64,000 bases of DNA from Umbellularia californica. Lineage: Eukaryota > Streptophyta > Magnoliopsida > Laurales > Lauraceae. Shown piece by piece: positions 30,177 through 41,858 of the stretch. Location of the stretch: positions 45,336,008-45,400,007 of the forward strand of contig JAPQWN010000007.1 in the NCBI GenBank assembly GCA_028538565.1, read 5' to 3'. The position numbers were made by a program, and so were the translations under genes. Each line of letters opens with the position of its first letter. The stretch's first letter is position 1. The notes under the pieces were generated by a model. It was given only the letters and a program-made list of their open reading frames with translations. It was not told the DNA's origin and ran no database searches.

Positions 30177-32752
30177 TGATGGACCCGAAAAAAAAAAGAA
30201 AGGGGGAATCTTCCGTCCTCTCCCTCCGCACCCCGGGGGCTGTCCTGGGTCTCGGCGGAGGAGGGAAGATCTCGGGCATCAACATTTTTGTACGGGTATG
30301 CCAGATTTACTTTCTACTTGGAATTTGGAATAGTGATAATCCGGAGATTCACCTTCACAAGTGGAAAGGAAATCAATCCTTTTTTCTAACTTTTCAAATT
30401 GCATAAATATTAAGAAAATAGACAAGTTTTTAGAATGCCGTAAGAGGCGTTTTTGTTTGTTTGCCGTGAAAGGCGATTTTGCCGTGAAAGGCGTTTTTAC
30501 AAAACTCATCAAATATGAAAGACAAGAATTGTGATTTCTTTTTGTCTCTTTAAGAAATACAAACTACAATAGAAAAGGAAGAAAAGGGATCTAACTTCTC
30601 AGGAGATTGTGGGGACACGTTAAGATCGACGGTCGCAAGTCATGTATGGGCTTCGCCGTCGTCCTTCAAATGAGAACATGTGATGCTTTGATTCTTTGGC
30701 TTGGCTCCTAACCTCGGTTTTTTAAAGGACAATGACCAAGAGAAGGTCCTATTTCCAATGAAAAACCAAGTAAACGGGCTGAAAAGCCGCGTTTAGGCCA
30801 TGTTGGAGAAGGAGGTGACCTTGGGGGGGGGGGGGGGTGGGGGGTGGGGGGGGGGGGGGGGGGGGGGCGGGGTTGCCCCCCAAGGGACGTTGATCACCTT
30901 GTGGTGCTTCCGGGAGCAAAGTAGCAGGACTTCGTCTCTTTCTTGGATTTTCTGGATTTTCAGAGCTTGCACTTGGGATCTATTTTCATCATTGCTTTTC
31001 TTCTTGGAATGGACCTCCTTTTATAGGCTTTTGGTAGCCATGAGGTGTTTATTGGCATTGATGGCCATGATGAAAGAATTGATGAGGAGTTACAAATCGA
31101 TTTTGTAACTCCTTTTTCAAGGCTTGCGATTGGCCGATGAAGGTAGTGGGCATTTAATCACCTTTATGCTTCATGATGATGGGAGTTTCATGGGTTTAAT
31201 GCCATGATTGCTTGGATTTGTAACTCCCAAATGCTTGGTTCTGATTGGGCCATCCAAAATAATGAGTTAATGACTGCTTTAACGGGTCAATTAACGTCAT
31301 TAAGTGGTTGCCAAGGCATGTGAAGAGTCGCGGGCCGCGCTGCGCCTTTTGAGATTCTTCTTGCAATCATCACGGGTGGATCCACGCATCATTTGATGTC
31401 GGATTGCGATGCAATTTCAGACATTGATTGATGTTGGCGGGCCGGTGACATCTGTCTTGTCGATTTCACGATCGGTCGACAGAAAGTGCACTTTCTTGGT
31501 CAGCCGGTTGGCGATCTTGAGGCGATCGGTGATGATTTCATGCTTTTGACGGCGGATCCGAGATGTCGACGAAGATCAGTGGTTTTGAAGCACCAAACAT
31601 TGGATTTTCAGAAAATCACAGAGGCCAGAACACCCGAAACGCGAAAAGCATCGAAAACGGACACTTCGGCGCAAAATCCGGCGACCCGGATTTCCAGGGT
31701 CGCCAGCGACCATGCACCCAGGGTCGCCAGCGACCATGGGGCTTTGGCCCGTTTGGTGGCCGAGCGTCGTTTCGGCCGTTTTTTCATCTTTTTCTTCCCT
31801 TTTTTCTTCTCTATTTTTCTTGACATTTTTCCTCAATTATTGACTTGATTTTCTTGAAGAAATCTTGACAAGAACCTTCGCGAAATCGGAGCACAAAGTT
31901 TCCTATTTTTCGGAAAAGTCGAAGACTTTGTAGCCGATTTTCCGTCAAGCATCGTAACTAGGTCAAACGATGTCGGAATGACCTGAAAATTGAGGTGAAG
32001 CTTCTTGAGCAGTGGATAGGACCAACCATGGGCTTTTATTTGAGTTTTGAAGCCGTTTGGGGTCCCATCGATGCTTCACTTGATTTTGCGGCGGGGAAAA
32101 TGCCGAGCTTTGATATGTGGTCAAACGATGTCCGATTGACCTGAAATTTGACGGGGAGCCTATTGGAGTCATTTTGAGACGTTCCATGGGCTCCGTTTTG
32201 GATGTCATGGTCCCGGGTTACTCCACCGCCGGTAGGCTTGATTTTCTCTCGGAGCATCGAAACCTGGTCAAACGTTGTCGGAATGACCTGAAATTCGACG
32301 TGCAGCCTTTCGGAAGCATGTTGAAGCCACTCATGTATTTTGTTTGATGAGTGATGGCTTCGGTGGTTTCCGCCGCCGGGAGGCTTGATTTTGCTGCTCG
32401 AGCATTAATGAAGGGTCAAACGTTGTCGGTTTGACTTGAAATTTGGCATGGAGCCCTTTGGAGACCTTCTGGAGTCATCCGTAGGCTTTGATCAAAGTTT
32501 TGGTGTCTTTGATGATGTCGCCGCCGGGAGCGCTTGTTTAGCTGTCGGAGCGGTGAAGTTGGGCCAAACGATGTCGGAATGACCCGAAACCTCAGGTGTA
32601 CCCCTCTCTTAGCTGTCTTGAAGGACCTCTCAGTTTCTGTCTGATTCTGACAAAATCTGATGCTTGAAGTAGCCTTGCCTATTTTTAGCAAGATGCAGCT
32701 TCAGGAGGCTTCTCGATGTTGAGGAGACATATTGACTTTTTTGGTGTCAACA
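30177..32752 (-). mobile_element. 5' LTR of Tat copy 2
   Basis: It begins TGATGGACCC and ends GGTGTCAACA on the plus strand, 2576 bp, and pairs with 12230-14802. A TATA box on the minus strand is at 31017-31025. It differs from its partner by a long G-rich insertion (about 30824-30872, replacing a short GGGGGG stretch), fewer GGTCGCC minisatellite units and scattered substitutions. The target duplication half AGGAC follows at 32753. Confidence 0.88.
30824..30872 (+). repeat. Poly-G tract in LTR
   Basis: Nearly 50 bases are G with three or four interruptions (TGG, TGG, CGG). The other two LTRs have only ACCTTGGGGGGGT or ACCTTAGGGGGGT here. On the minus strand it is a C-tract lying upstream of gag in the transcribed R-U5 part. 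It could be true slippage expansion or a sequencing/assembly artefact. Confidence 0.9.
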
Positions 32753-33940
32753 AGGACATTCTCCAATACGTTTTATTTTTTCCAATTGGGTTTCGTATGA
32801 TTCTAGAGTTACAAACGTGTTGCAGGAGATCAGGGTTGTTTAACACTGAAACTCGTGTTTTGAGCAGTTCGAAGGGGTTCTAGAAGGCGATTCGTGCAAT
32901 TTTATACTGATATACGCTTTTTAGGATATTATGAGATACTTCTCTCTTTAATATGGGTTTTAGGCGATTCTAGAATGAGGCACTCATTACATAGGATTTA
33001 GGTTTGTTTAAAACTGAAATCAGTGCTTCTGGCAGTTCGTAAAGGGTTCTAGAAGGCTCTGGAAAAATGTTGTCTCCAAACTATATTTCTAGCAGGTCCA
33101 TCTCATGGGTTCACCAATACTAAGTCCTTATTTAGAACCCTTCCAAAATATTAAATTGATTTGTCCAATTACTATAACTGTTGTGTTTGGATCAGAGTTT
33201 GGAAAGAAAAAAAAAATGCTAAATAAAGCAAGCAACCATGCAGATATAGAAAGTCTAAATAATACAAGTATCTATGCATAATTAGAAATTCTAATTTTAG
33301 TACGTCCTTTCCTCCATGTGGCCCAATGCGGCTTGGACTCCTTGATCTTCCAAACTCTTTGGGATTTCTCAAACACTTTGAGTAACTCCAAACTCTTTGG
33401 TCAAGAGTCCATCGCCACCATCTATCTTATCTTGAAAGCCACTGAAATTTACAAATAATAAAATTTTAAAAATGCGTAAAATTCCTATATCTCAAAAATT
33501 GAGATTTACATGGCAATCTATTAATGAAAATAAAATGGGCTTAGGGAAACCATCATGCCTTGCCCTTTCACCGGAAAACCAAAGAAACCATAATGCCCTT
33601 TACAAGTTGCCCAAAACAACCAATAATAATGCTAAAAATAAAAACTTGTGGGGCCACATGGAGAGGACAACCACCTGCAAAGATAGTAACATAAACACAA
33701 TATGAACTAGGGCTAAGAAGGTGTCATTCATCATCTCATGATGAAAAATTCGGACTTTCAAAACAGACAGTGCCCTGCACGCTCGAGCAGAGATAAACCC
33801 GCCGAGCGGGCACTTCACCGAGATTAGGTTTGCTCGAGCAGGGATGAATCCACTCAAGCGCCCAACCCACTGTTTACAAAAAAAACAACGATTTTTCCCC
33901 AACCAGTTCCTTTTCATGCATACAAAAAACATAATACATG
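32753..33940. other. Spacer between Tat copy 2 and the chromovirus
   Basis: The first 350 bp (after the AGGAC target duplication) contain leader-like motifs related to 11700-12000: GGATTTAGG, CTGAAATCAGTGCT, GGCAGTTCG, TTCTAGAAGGC, GGAAAAATGTTG. The rest (33110-33940) is A/T-rich without a credible gene. Near 33775-33850 there are repeated GCTCGAGCAG motifs. The 5 bases left of the next LTR are ACATG. Confidence 0.5.
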
Positions 33941-35305
33941 TGTCGCGACCCCGGACCGGGATCCGGGCCCGCGACTGTGCAGCGGTATGATTAATTAACA
34001 TAAAACACACAGCCTGTTTTGATTTATATTTTATTTTCCCACAGGTTTCCGCGGTGAGGATCCCAAGACACGGGTCGAGCTCACAAGAATGGGTATGCGG
34101 AAGCGCGTAGCAAAACGTGTCACATAAATCTTAACCAAGTAGATACAAGGGACACTGTAAAATCGAGACATGATATCAAAGAGAATGTCATCAAAGCATT
34201 CCTAGCATGATTAAAGTTTCAATGTTTAACAAAAGTATTTTTGTTCAAGTTACAAAACCCAAAGAGGCCAACAAAGGCCAATACAACAAATGGAACCCCA
34301 AAAGAACAACCCAACATAACCCAAGCTAGGTGAAACGAGAATCAAGACTCCGACCGGCGTCTAGATGACGTCGTTGGGCTGCTACTCGAGTGCTGGGGGT
34401 GGCTCAACAGCCTCCTCCGGGCACTCCTCGTCACGCGTGAACACTCCTGCACCTGGACACCAAAACACAAGCATCAAACACGACGGTTTGGCAAATAAAC
34501 AATTTAGCTTGAATATAAGAAATAATGCTAAAACAGTTCGAGATTGAATACACGTTTCAAGTTTACGAAACTAGCACGAGTACTTATAATATCATGAAAA
34601 GATAAATCCACATAGAGCTCATCCTTTCTCTGTCATACATGATGACAAGAGCAAGCACGCACAACAAGCACGACACGAAAACACGATCCCACGCCACACA
34701 AGGTAGACGGGGTACCCGGCCACGGAACCGGACCACGAACACGCACGATGTGTAATAAAATACACGACTAGTCTACAGACAGTCCACATGTTTAAGGACC
34801 CCCAGGTAGTGGATCAAGCTAAAAGGGTAGTCCAAGCTCAGTGGTATTCACTTATATCATGAATGCACAAAACACGGCGATACACGTTCGAGAACACGAC
34901 AAAACAAGAGGGAAATCATTTACCAAGCATAACACGGCAAGACTAGCAAAATAGCATAATATAAATGCTTAACAAACTTAAGAAATGATTCCCTTTTGAT
35001 TCTTAAAACACATCTTGAAAACGAACTTGCACTTGGAAATCAAACGAGAACACGATGATGCATGAAGCACCAAGACAAGAGTTCACACATAAATCCATCA
35101 AGCATAGGCTAAGACCAATCCCTGACCCTTGTGGAATTGAAAACCAAATGTCGGAATTCAATAAAACTTGGTGTCCCCGAAGGTATATTACATTTTGGGA
35201 ATTTCAAGTGCACAAGGTCAATAAAAAGGGTCTAAGACCAAGTCTAGTTTTCATTCCCGCAAAAATCCTTCAAAAACAGTACTTTTTGGTGTGGTTCACG
35301 CCTCT

Positions 35306-35650
35306 CTACCGGTAGAAATTCCGGTTTAAGATGTTCTACCAGTAGAACTTCCAGTAGAACTGAGGTTCACAGTTTTTCTGAACTCTCTGCCACAATTTGG
35401 GCCGTTTCTACCGGTAGAACTTCCGGTAGAATTAAGGTTCACAGTTTTTCTCAACTCTCTGCCACAATTCTAGCCACTTCTACCGGTAGAACTTCCGGTA
35501 GAACTAAGGGTCACAGTTTTTCTCAACTCTCTGCCACAATTCTAGCCACTTCTACCGGTAGAACTTCCGGTAGAACTAAGGGTTCACAGTTTCCTCAACT
35601 TTTTGCCAAAATTCGAGCCACTTCTACCGGTAGAACTTCCGGTAGAACTT
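35306..35650. repeat. 72-bp tandem array with CTACCGGTAG palindromes in LTR
   Basis: The palindrome TTCTACCGGTAGAA, or a close variant, starts its CTACC at 35306, 35336, 35408, 35480, 35552 and 35624. The last five steps are exactly 72 bp apart. Each palindrome is followed by CTTCCGGTAGAA, a half-site repeat, and then by CACAGTTTTTCTCAACTCTC-like spacer. The same array is in the 5' LTR at 43256-43606. It is downstream of the TATA box, within the transcribed part of the LTR. Confidence 0.92.
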
Positions 35651-36487
35651 CGAAGTTCAATTTTTTTTCACACTTCTCTCCCATCTTCACTTCCATATTT
35701 TTACCCCTACGCTCCCCAAGCCTACAAGCTTTCCAATGGATGATTTCCACACCAAAATTCATTCACATTTCATTCAAAACATCAAAATCACCAACCCTTA
35801 TACACTCAAATCATGAATCACTAACTTGTAAGGCTTTCCATAGAAAAAGATACTTCCATTCAAGACAAAACTTCTAAATTAAATGAAGAAATTAGTAACC
35901 ATGCTTATCAAGATTAAATAAGCTAGAAGAGATTAATAACATGAAAGGAAAGGCAAGCTTTATGATGAATAACATTTCCAATGTAAAATGCCCTAAAACT
36001 TGAAATGCACTAGGAATAACTAAAAGGTTTACTTGCCTCTAACCAAAGTCAAGGAAAGCTTCACAAAATCGAACAAGAGGTGCTCCACGAAATCTACACA
36101 AAACCCCCAAAATGGAGCATACAAAAATCAACATTTTGGCCATTACAAATCCCCATTTCGAAAATGGGTTTGAAATCATGATAAACAAGCTCTAGGTGAG
36201 CTAAATGAACAACAATGAAAGAATGAAAAGGAACACCAACCAAGAGCTAGCTGAAACAAGGAGGATAGAGCTTGAAGATGATGAATAGTAGTGAAGGTTG
36301 GCTCCAAAAACACTCCAGCTGTAGCTTGAGAAGAGAGGAAGAGAATGGCGGAGTCGAATCGGAGAATGGAGTCTTCTTGTTAGATGATTTCAATGGAAAA
36401 AGATCAAGAAGGAACTTGTTTCACTTCTCCACTCTAGGGCAAAAACGTTGCAGGATTTTGGAAAAGGGCAAAGAAGGAGAAGAAGAG

Positions 36488-36495
36488 TTTATATA
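36488..36495 (-). promoter_or_regulatory. TATA box of the chromovirus 3' LTR
   Basis: The minus strand reads CACTATATAAACTCTTC. The identical box is at 44439-44446 in the 5' LTR, 155 bp inside its truncated end, so the 5' LTR keeps a core promoter but has lost most of the sequence upstream of it. Confidence 0.6.
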
Positions 36496-36999
36496 GTGTC
36501 TGGAAGTGGGTCCCTTTACAGCTGAACTTTGAAACGATTAAAACATGGTCTTGTGGACCCCGGATGGAATCGACGAAGAAGGACAAAACGATCGTCGAAA
36601 AATCTAGTTTCAAAAAAGTATAATTTTGACATAGTTTCATGACTTCGAAAAGTGTGCTCAGATTTAACATGCAAAGACAGATTTACCCTTATTAGGCCAA
36701 AACTTGGGTTTCTGGGCCTCAAATGCATGCCGGTTAAAAACGAAAGTTGTCACAAATAGTAAAACCATTCAAGAGGAATAAAAATCACATCCACATCAAA
36801 GATCTAGAACAAAAACCCATTTTTACACGTGCACTCAGGGCGTCCCTGAGCGTGTCTGACTCATACTAAACGTCCTCAAAATCCCCAAAGCTGTAGTCCA
36901 GACTAAGTCTAATCACATTCTAACCCAACTAGTACTAAGACTCACTTAAGACTAAACACTCACTTAATTAGTACTAATCGAGTTGGTCTGGGTCGGGGT

Positions 37000-38996
37000 C
37001 TAACATCCTCCACCCCTTAGGATATTTGGTCCGCCAAATATAAATAATTTTACCTCTGGTAACAGGTGTGGATACTTCTTTTGGACTTGATCTCTCAATT
37101 CCCATGTGGCTTCTTCTGGCTCGTGGTTCTCCCAAAGTACCTTGACCCAATGGACAGTCCGATGCCTCAATTCATGCTCTTTGGTGTCGATGATTCTAAC
37201 CGGTTTCTCCACATACGACGTATCTTCTCGAATCTCTAAAGGCTCGTGTGGAATAATGTGAGAAGGACTGTGAACATATTTCTTGAGCATGGAGACATGA
37301 AAAACATTATGTACCCCGGAGAGTTCCGGCGGTAGCGCAAGCCTGTATGCAACATTTCCAATCTTGCTCAGAATCTCATATGGGCCAATGTATCTGCTGG
37401 ACAACTTTCCTTTCTTCCCAAATCTTAAAGTGCCTCTGACCGGGGAGACTTTCAAGAATACTTTGTCACCCACTTCAAACTGTAATTCTCTCCGGCGAGT
37501 GTTAGCATAACTCTTCTGTCTGCTTCGAGCGATCTTCAATCTGTCCTGAATTTGCTTAACCTTGTCGCTTGTCTCTCCAACTATAGTCGGTCTATGAAAA
37601 CTACGCACACCGACTTCTTCCCAACAGACTGGAGTGCTGCATCTCCTACCATAGAGTGCCTCGAAAGGTGCCATTCCAATGCTAGAATGTAGCTATTGTT
37701 GTACGCGAACTCACAAAGAGGTAGGTTTTCATCCCACTGAACCTTGAAATCCAATACACAAGCACGCAGCATATCTTCAAGAGTCTGTATCGTCCTCTCT
37801 GACTGACCATCTGTCTGAGGATGATACGCTGTGCTGAATTGAAGTTTGGAACCCATGGATTCAAGAAGAGATTTCCAAAATCTCGAAACAAATCTACTAT
37901 CTCTGTCGGAAGTGATGGAGACAGGCTGGCCATGCTTACTAACGATCTCATCGATGAATAGTCTTGCGAGTGGTGCCATATGCATCATATTCCCAGTCCT
38001 CATCGAAAGGAAGTGCGCAGACTTCGTAAGACGATCAACTATAACCCAAATCGCATTGTTTCCCCTCTTGGTATTAGGCAAACCGGAGACAAAATCCATA
38101 GTGATATGCTCCCATTTCCACTCCGGAATCTCCAAAGGCTGTAACAAACCGGGAGGCTTCTGATGTTCTGCCTTGATCATCTGACAAGTCAAGCAACGAG
38201 ACACAAAAGGTGCAATCTCTCTCTTCATATTATTCCACCAAAATCTATTCTTCAAGTTATGGTACATCTTCGTGCTACCCGGATGTATAGAGTATCTAGT
38301 ATGGTGAGCTTCAATCATAATTTCATTCTTCAAATCATCAACATTCGGTACGCACAACCGGTCACGAAAATACAACACTCCATCAGAAATCCTGAAATCT
38401 GGACGTTCTGCAATCTGATCTACAATCTTGGCCAATTCTGGGTCTTGCAACTGACTATCTTTGATTCTCTGGATGAAGGTAGGCTCAGACACGGTCATAT
38501 TTGCCAACAAAACACCTCTCCTCAAGTGTTGTACCTCCACACCAAGTTCTTCGAACTGTTGGAGAACACTAACTCCTCTCAAACTAGCCATAACTGCTAA
38601 CTTTCTGCTCAACGCATCTGCCACAACGTTCACTTTGCCCGGATGATACTTGATTGGGAAGTCATAATCTTTAATATATTCCATCCACCGTCTCTGCCTC
38701 ATATTCAACTCCTTCTGTGAAAACAAATACTGCAAACTTCGGTGGTCGGAATGAACTTCGAACTTCTCCCCATAGAGGTAGTGCCTCCACATCTTCAAAG
38801 CAAAAACCACTGCTGCTAACTCCAAGTCATGCGTTGCATAATTTACCTCATGATTCTTCAATTGTCTCGAGCCATAGGCAATCACTTTGCCATCTTGCAT
38901 CAAAACACAGCCTAATCCCACGTTGGACGCATCCGTAAAAATAACAAATCCACCGCTGCCCGATGGTAATGTGAGGATTGGGGCTGTGGTTAACCT
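37000..38996 (-). pseudogene. RNase H, integrase and chromodomain of the chromovirus
   Basis: From 38996 the frame carries RNase H (FTDASNVGLGCVLMQ, YATHDLELAAVVFALK, VHSDHRSLQYLFSQKELN), then the integrase zinc region (HHTRYSIHPGSTKMYHNL, CLTCQMIK) and catalytic residues in ITMDFVSGLP, SDRDSRF and QSERTIQTLEDML. A one-base loss near 37696, after CEFAYNNSY, shifts the frame. The rest is open from 37674: GPYEILSKIGNVAYRLALP and a C-terminal chromodomain (VRIIDTKEHEL, VKVLWENHEPEEATWE). Chromodomains direct integration to marked chromatin in this clade. An in-frame stop at 38997 separates it from RT. Confidence 0.92.
37006..37021 (-). other. Polypurine tract of the chromovirus
   Basis: The minus strand reads CCTAAGGGGTGGAGGA directly before TGTTAGACCCCG of the 3' LTR, a purine-rich primer site in the expected place. 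It overlaps the end of the pol frame. Confidence 0.85.
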
Positions 38997-40502
38997 TTAC
39001 TTCAACTCCTGAAAACTGCATCCACACTGATCGGTCCAAACAAAAGGTACATTCTTCCGAGTCAACTTCGTCAATGGTGCTGCAATGGACGAGAAACCTT
39101 GGACAAATCTCCGATAATATCCTACTAACCCTAAAAAGCTTCTGATTTCTGTCACACTGCTAGGCCTCTTCCACTCAATGACTGCTTCTATCTTGGCCGG
39201 ATCAACTGCTAATCCTTCTCTCGAAATGATGTGACCCAAAAAGGAAACTTGCTCTAGCCAGAATTCACATTTGTTCAACTTAGCATAGAGCTGGTGGTCT
39301 CTCAAAATTTGCAACGATGTCCTCAAGTGCTCTTCATGCTCCTCCTTACTCTTAGAATACACGAGGACATCATCAATGAACACCACTGTAGAGTGATCTA
39401 GGAACTCTGCAAAGACCTTGTTTATGAGAGCCATGAAGACTGCGGGCGCATTTGTCAAGCCAAAGGGCATCACTAAGAACTCATAATGCCCATATCTCGT
39501 TCGGAAAGCTGTCTTTGCCACATCAGACTCTCTAACCCGCAACTGATGATACCCTGACCTCAAGTCTATCTTGGAAAAGTGTGATGCTCCTTGTAATTGG
39601 TCAAATAATTCATCTATTCTTGGCAAGGGGTATTTGTTCTTGACGGTCACATGGTTCAATCTTCTATAGTCGATACACATTCTAAGACTTCCATCCTTCT
39701 TCTTCACAAAAGGAACTGGCGCTCCCCACGGTGAAACACTTGGCCTAATGAAGCCCTTACTCAACAATTCTTGCAACTGAAGTTTCAATTCACCTAACTC
39801 TGCAGGAGCCATCCTATAAGGTGCAATTGAGATTGGTGCAGTCCCTGGAAGGAGTTCAATAGTAAACTCAACTTCTCTAACTGGTGGTAAACCCGGGATT
39901 TCTTCTGGAAAAACATCCGGAAATTCACACACTACGGGGATATCCTCCACCCCTTGGGACTGTTTATCCTCCGTGATAAACGCTATAAATGCCTCACAAC
40001 CACTGCTCACCAATCTATTAGCTTTTAAAGCTGAAATGAAACCACTGGAAGACTTCTTCCTATCACCCTGAAACATCAACTCTGTCTGTGGGCCTTGCAA
40101 TCTGAATGTGATGGTCTTACCAAAACAGTCCATGGCAGCACGGTAGGTCTCTAACCAATCCATGCCTAAGATAATATCAAAATCATGCATGTCTAAAATT
40201 ATGAGGTTGGCCGGTAAATTGATATCTCCTAACAAAATTGGACAACTAGGGTAATAGGTGGTACAAACAACATGTCTACCTACAGGTGTAGTGACAGTCA
40301 ACATAAAATCCAATTCCGCATGCTGTGCATCAATCTTCCTTGCAAACAAAGGGGATAGAAAAGAGTGTGTGGATCCTGGATCAAATAAGATCTGTGCTTC
40401 TACTCCACAAACAAGAAGTTTACCTTCTATTACGTCACCTGCTGCTTCAGCGTCAGCACGGTTGATGTTGTACGCACGTCCGTGCTGGTTGGGTCTATTC
40501 TG
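38997..40502 (-). pseudogene. Protease and reverse transcriptase of the chromovirus
   Basis: Open from just after the TAA at 40503 to the TAA at 38997. Protease has ILFDPGSTHSF (DPG active site) and IILGMDWLETY. RT has VVCEFPDVFPEEIPGLPP, SKGFIRPSVSPWGAPVPFVKK, CIDYRRLNHVTVKNKYPLPR, FSKIDLRSGYHQLRV, MPFGLTNAPAVFM, and the catalytic FIDDVLVYS near 39350-39380. All catalytic residues are visible. The terminal stop falls in FQELK, where the family usually has another Lys, so it is a point nonsense change. Confidence 0.93.
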
Positions 40503-41696
40503 TTACTGAGTCAGCCTGCCCTGATTGTTCCTATTCTGCGGTGGACGAGCATTCTGATTCTGTACTTGCCTGCCTTGCTGATGCTGTTGCGGTGGTGGTC
40601 TCACTTGATTCTGAGCTGGTACTGCTTGATTCTGTGGTGCTATCTGCCTTGGCTGCTGGTATCTGTTGGCTTGACTCTGAAGGTGTGGGCAATCCTTGAT
40701 TGCATGGTCCATTCCTCGACACTTGAAGCAAGCACCCGTTGCCTTACGGCATTCGTGGGTAGGGTGGTTCTTGCCACAATGATTGCAACCAGACTGTCTA
40801 ACTTGAGTCTGTTCTTGCCTTGGCTTCTTGCCACTTTGTTGTCTTTGGTTCTGTTGCTGGTAGTTCTGCTTCCTATCCTGGATTATCTCATTGTTAAACT
40901 CTTCAAACTTATATGCTCGACTAACTGCCTCATCAAAGGTAACCGGTGGAATTACTCCCGAGACATCCCTCTTGAGAATGGGATTCAGCCCTTCCAAAAA
41001 CTTGACGATCTTTTTATGCTCCGTATCTACCAACTCGGTAGCATAGCGAGCAAGCCTCTCAAACTTCGTAACATACTCCAAAACGGACATACTTCTTTGC
41101 TTCAACTGTTGGAATTCAATTGCCTTCTGTCTCTTAACATGGGAGGGGACGTACTTGTCCGTGAAGTGTGTCTTAAAGGTCGTCCAAGCTATCTCTTCCG
41201 CCATGACCTGGTATGGCTCTTTGACCGTCTGCCACCAATCGTCTGCAAGCCTATAAAATAGAGAAGCTGTGAGGTTCACCCTCTCCCTGCCCGTGCAAAC
41301 AAAAACGTCAAAAATCTTTGCCGTGTTCGCGAGCCAATCATCAGCAGTCAAAGGGTCCTCTTGGCCCGAGAACTCCTTAGGTCCCCTCTTCCTGAATCTC
41401 TCGAAGAGAGCATTAGGGTCATCAACCCTATTCTGGTACACCACATTTGGTGGGACTTGATGCTGAGGTCTGTTTTGAAGGACCTCCAGAAGTTGCCTCT
41501 AGACTTGAGCCATCTCTTCATCTTTCCTTGCCATTTGCTCTTGAAATTTGGCTTGAGTTTCGTTTGCTTGCCTCTGTTGTTCTAACATGGCCTGCATTAG
41601 TTGTTGGAACTGAGTAGCAGTAGGATTTTCAGACGGTTCTGTCTCATTCTGATTACTACTCGAAGCATGATGGTTGGGAGCTTTTCTCGGAGGCAT
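40503..41696 (-). pseudogene. Gag of the chromovirus
   Basis: The start is the ATG at 41696 (MPPRKAPNHHASSS). A Gln-rich coiled N-terminus is interrupted by TAG at 41499-41501, and the same frame continues. The gag domain (41440-40900) has ADDWLANTAKIFDVFV, LFYRLADDWWQTV, FKTHFTDKYVPSHVKRQK and SVLEYVTKFERLARYA. Two CCHC-like zinc knuckles follow: CNHCGKNHPTHEC and CFKCRGMDHAIKDC. A Gln/Pro/Arg-rich tail ends at TAA 40503-40505, in frame with protease. Confidence 0.9.
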
Positions 41697-41842
41697 GATG
41701 CTGTAAGACAATCTGTTAGCACATATATAAGCATAATTGGGTAGGTGAACTTGGTTTAGACAAAAACGTTCTAACGAACTCACGAATCCTCGCCACGTTC
41801 CTAAGATTTTCTAGTTTCTTTTAAGTGCCTGAAACATGTCCC

Positions 41843-41857
41843 GCTCTGATACCAGTC
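41843..41857 (-). other. Primer-binding site of the chromovirus (initiator Met tRNA)
   Basis: The minus strand reads ACTGGTATCAGAGCGGGA just inside the LTR end at 41859. TGGTATCAGAGC (41854-41843) is the well-known complement of the plant initiator-methionine tRNA 3' end. Confidence 0.95.
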
Positions 41858-41858
41858 C

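Larger units (their letters stand above)
12230..32752 (-). mobile_element. Tat-lineage Ty3/gypsy element, copy 2, 20.5 kb, with antisense cargo gene
   Basis: Both LTRs, PBS, PPT and a near-perfect target duplication are present. On the minus strand the order is LTR, PBS, leader, gag, acidic linker, protease, G-patch-like linker, integrase, minisatellites, an antisense (+ strand) gene, PPT, LTR. RT and both RNase H domains are deleted (junction near 23300-23310), so movement would need enzymes from another copy. Gag is the best preserved frame (a 704-codon open stretch). The LTR pair is much more alike than either is to the LTR of copy 1. Confidence 0.9.
33941..37005 (-). mobile_element. 3' LTR of the chromovirus, complete
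   Basis: The plus strand runs from TGTCGCGACCCCGG to GGGGTCTAACA, 3065 bp, with TG...CA ends. A minus-strand TATATAAA box is at 36488-36495. A 72-bp palindrome-bearing array sits at 35306-35650. The LTR has small open frames but no recognisable gene. Confidence 0.9.

Noticed and set aside
40482..41261. 259-codon plus-strand frame opposite chromovirus gag
   Set aside because: Leu/Ser-rich mirror of the Gln/Arg-rich gag sequence; gag with zinc knuckles on the minus strand is the real frame.
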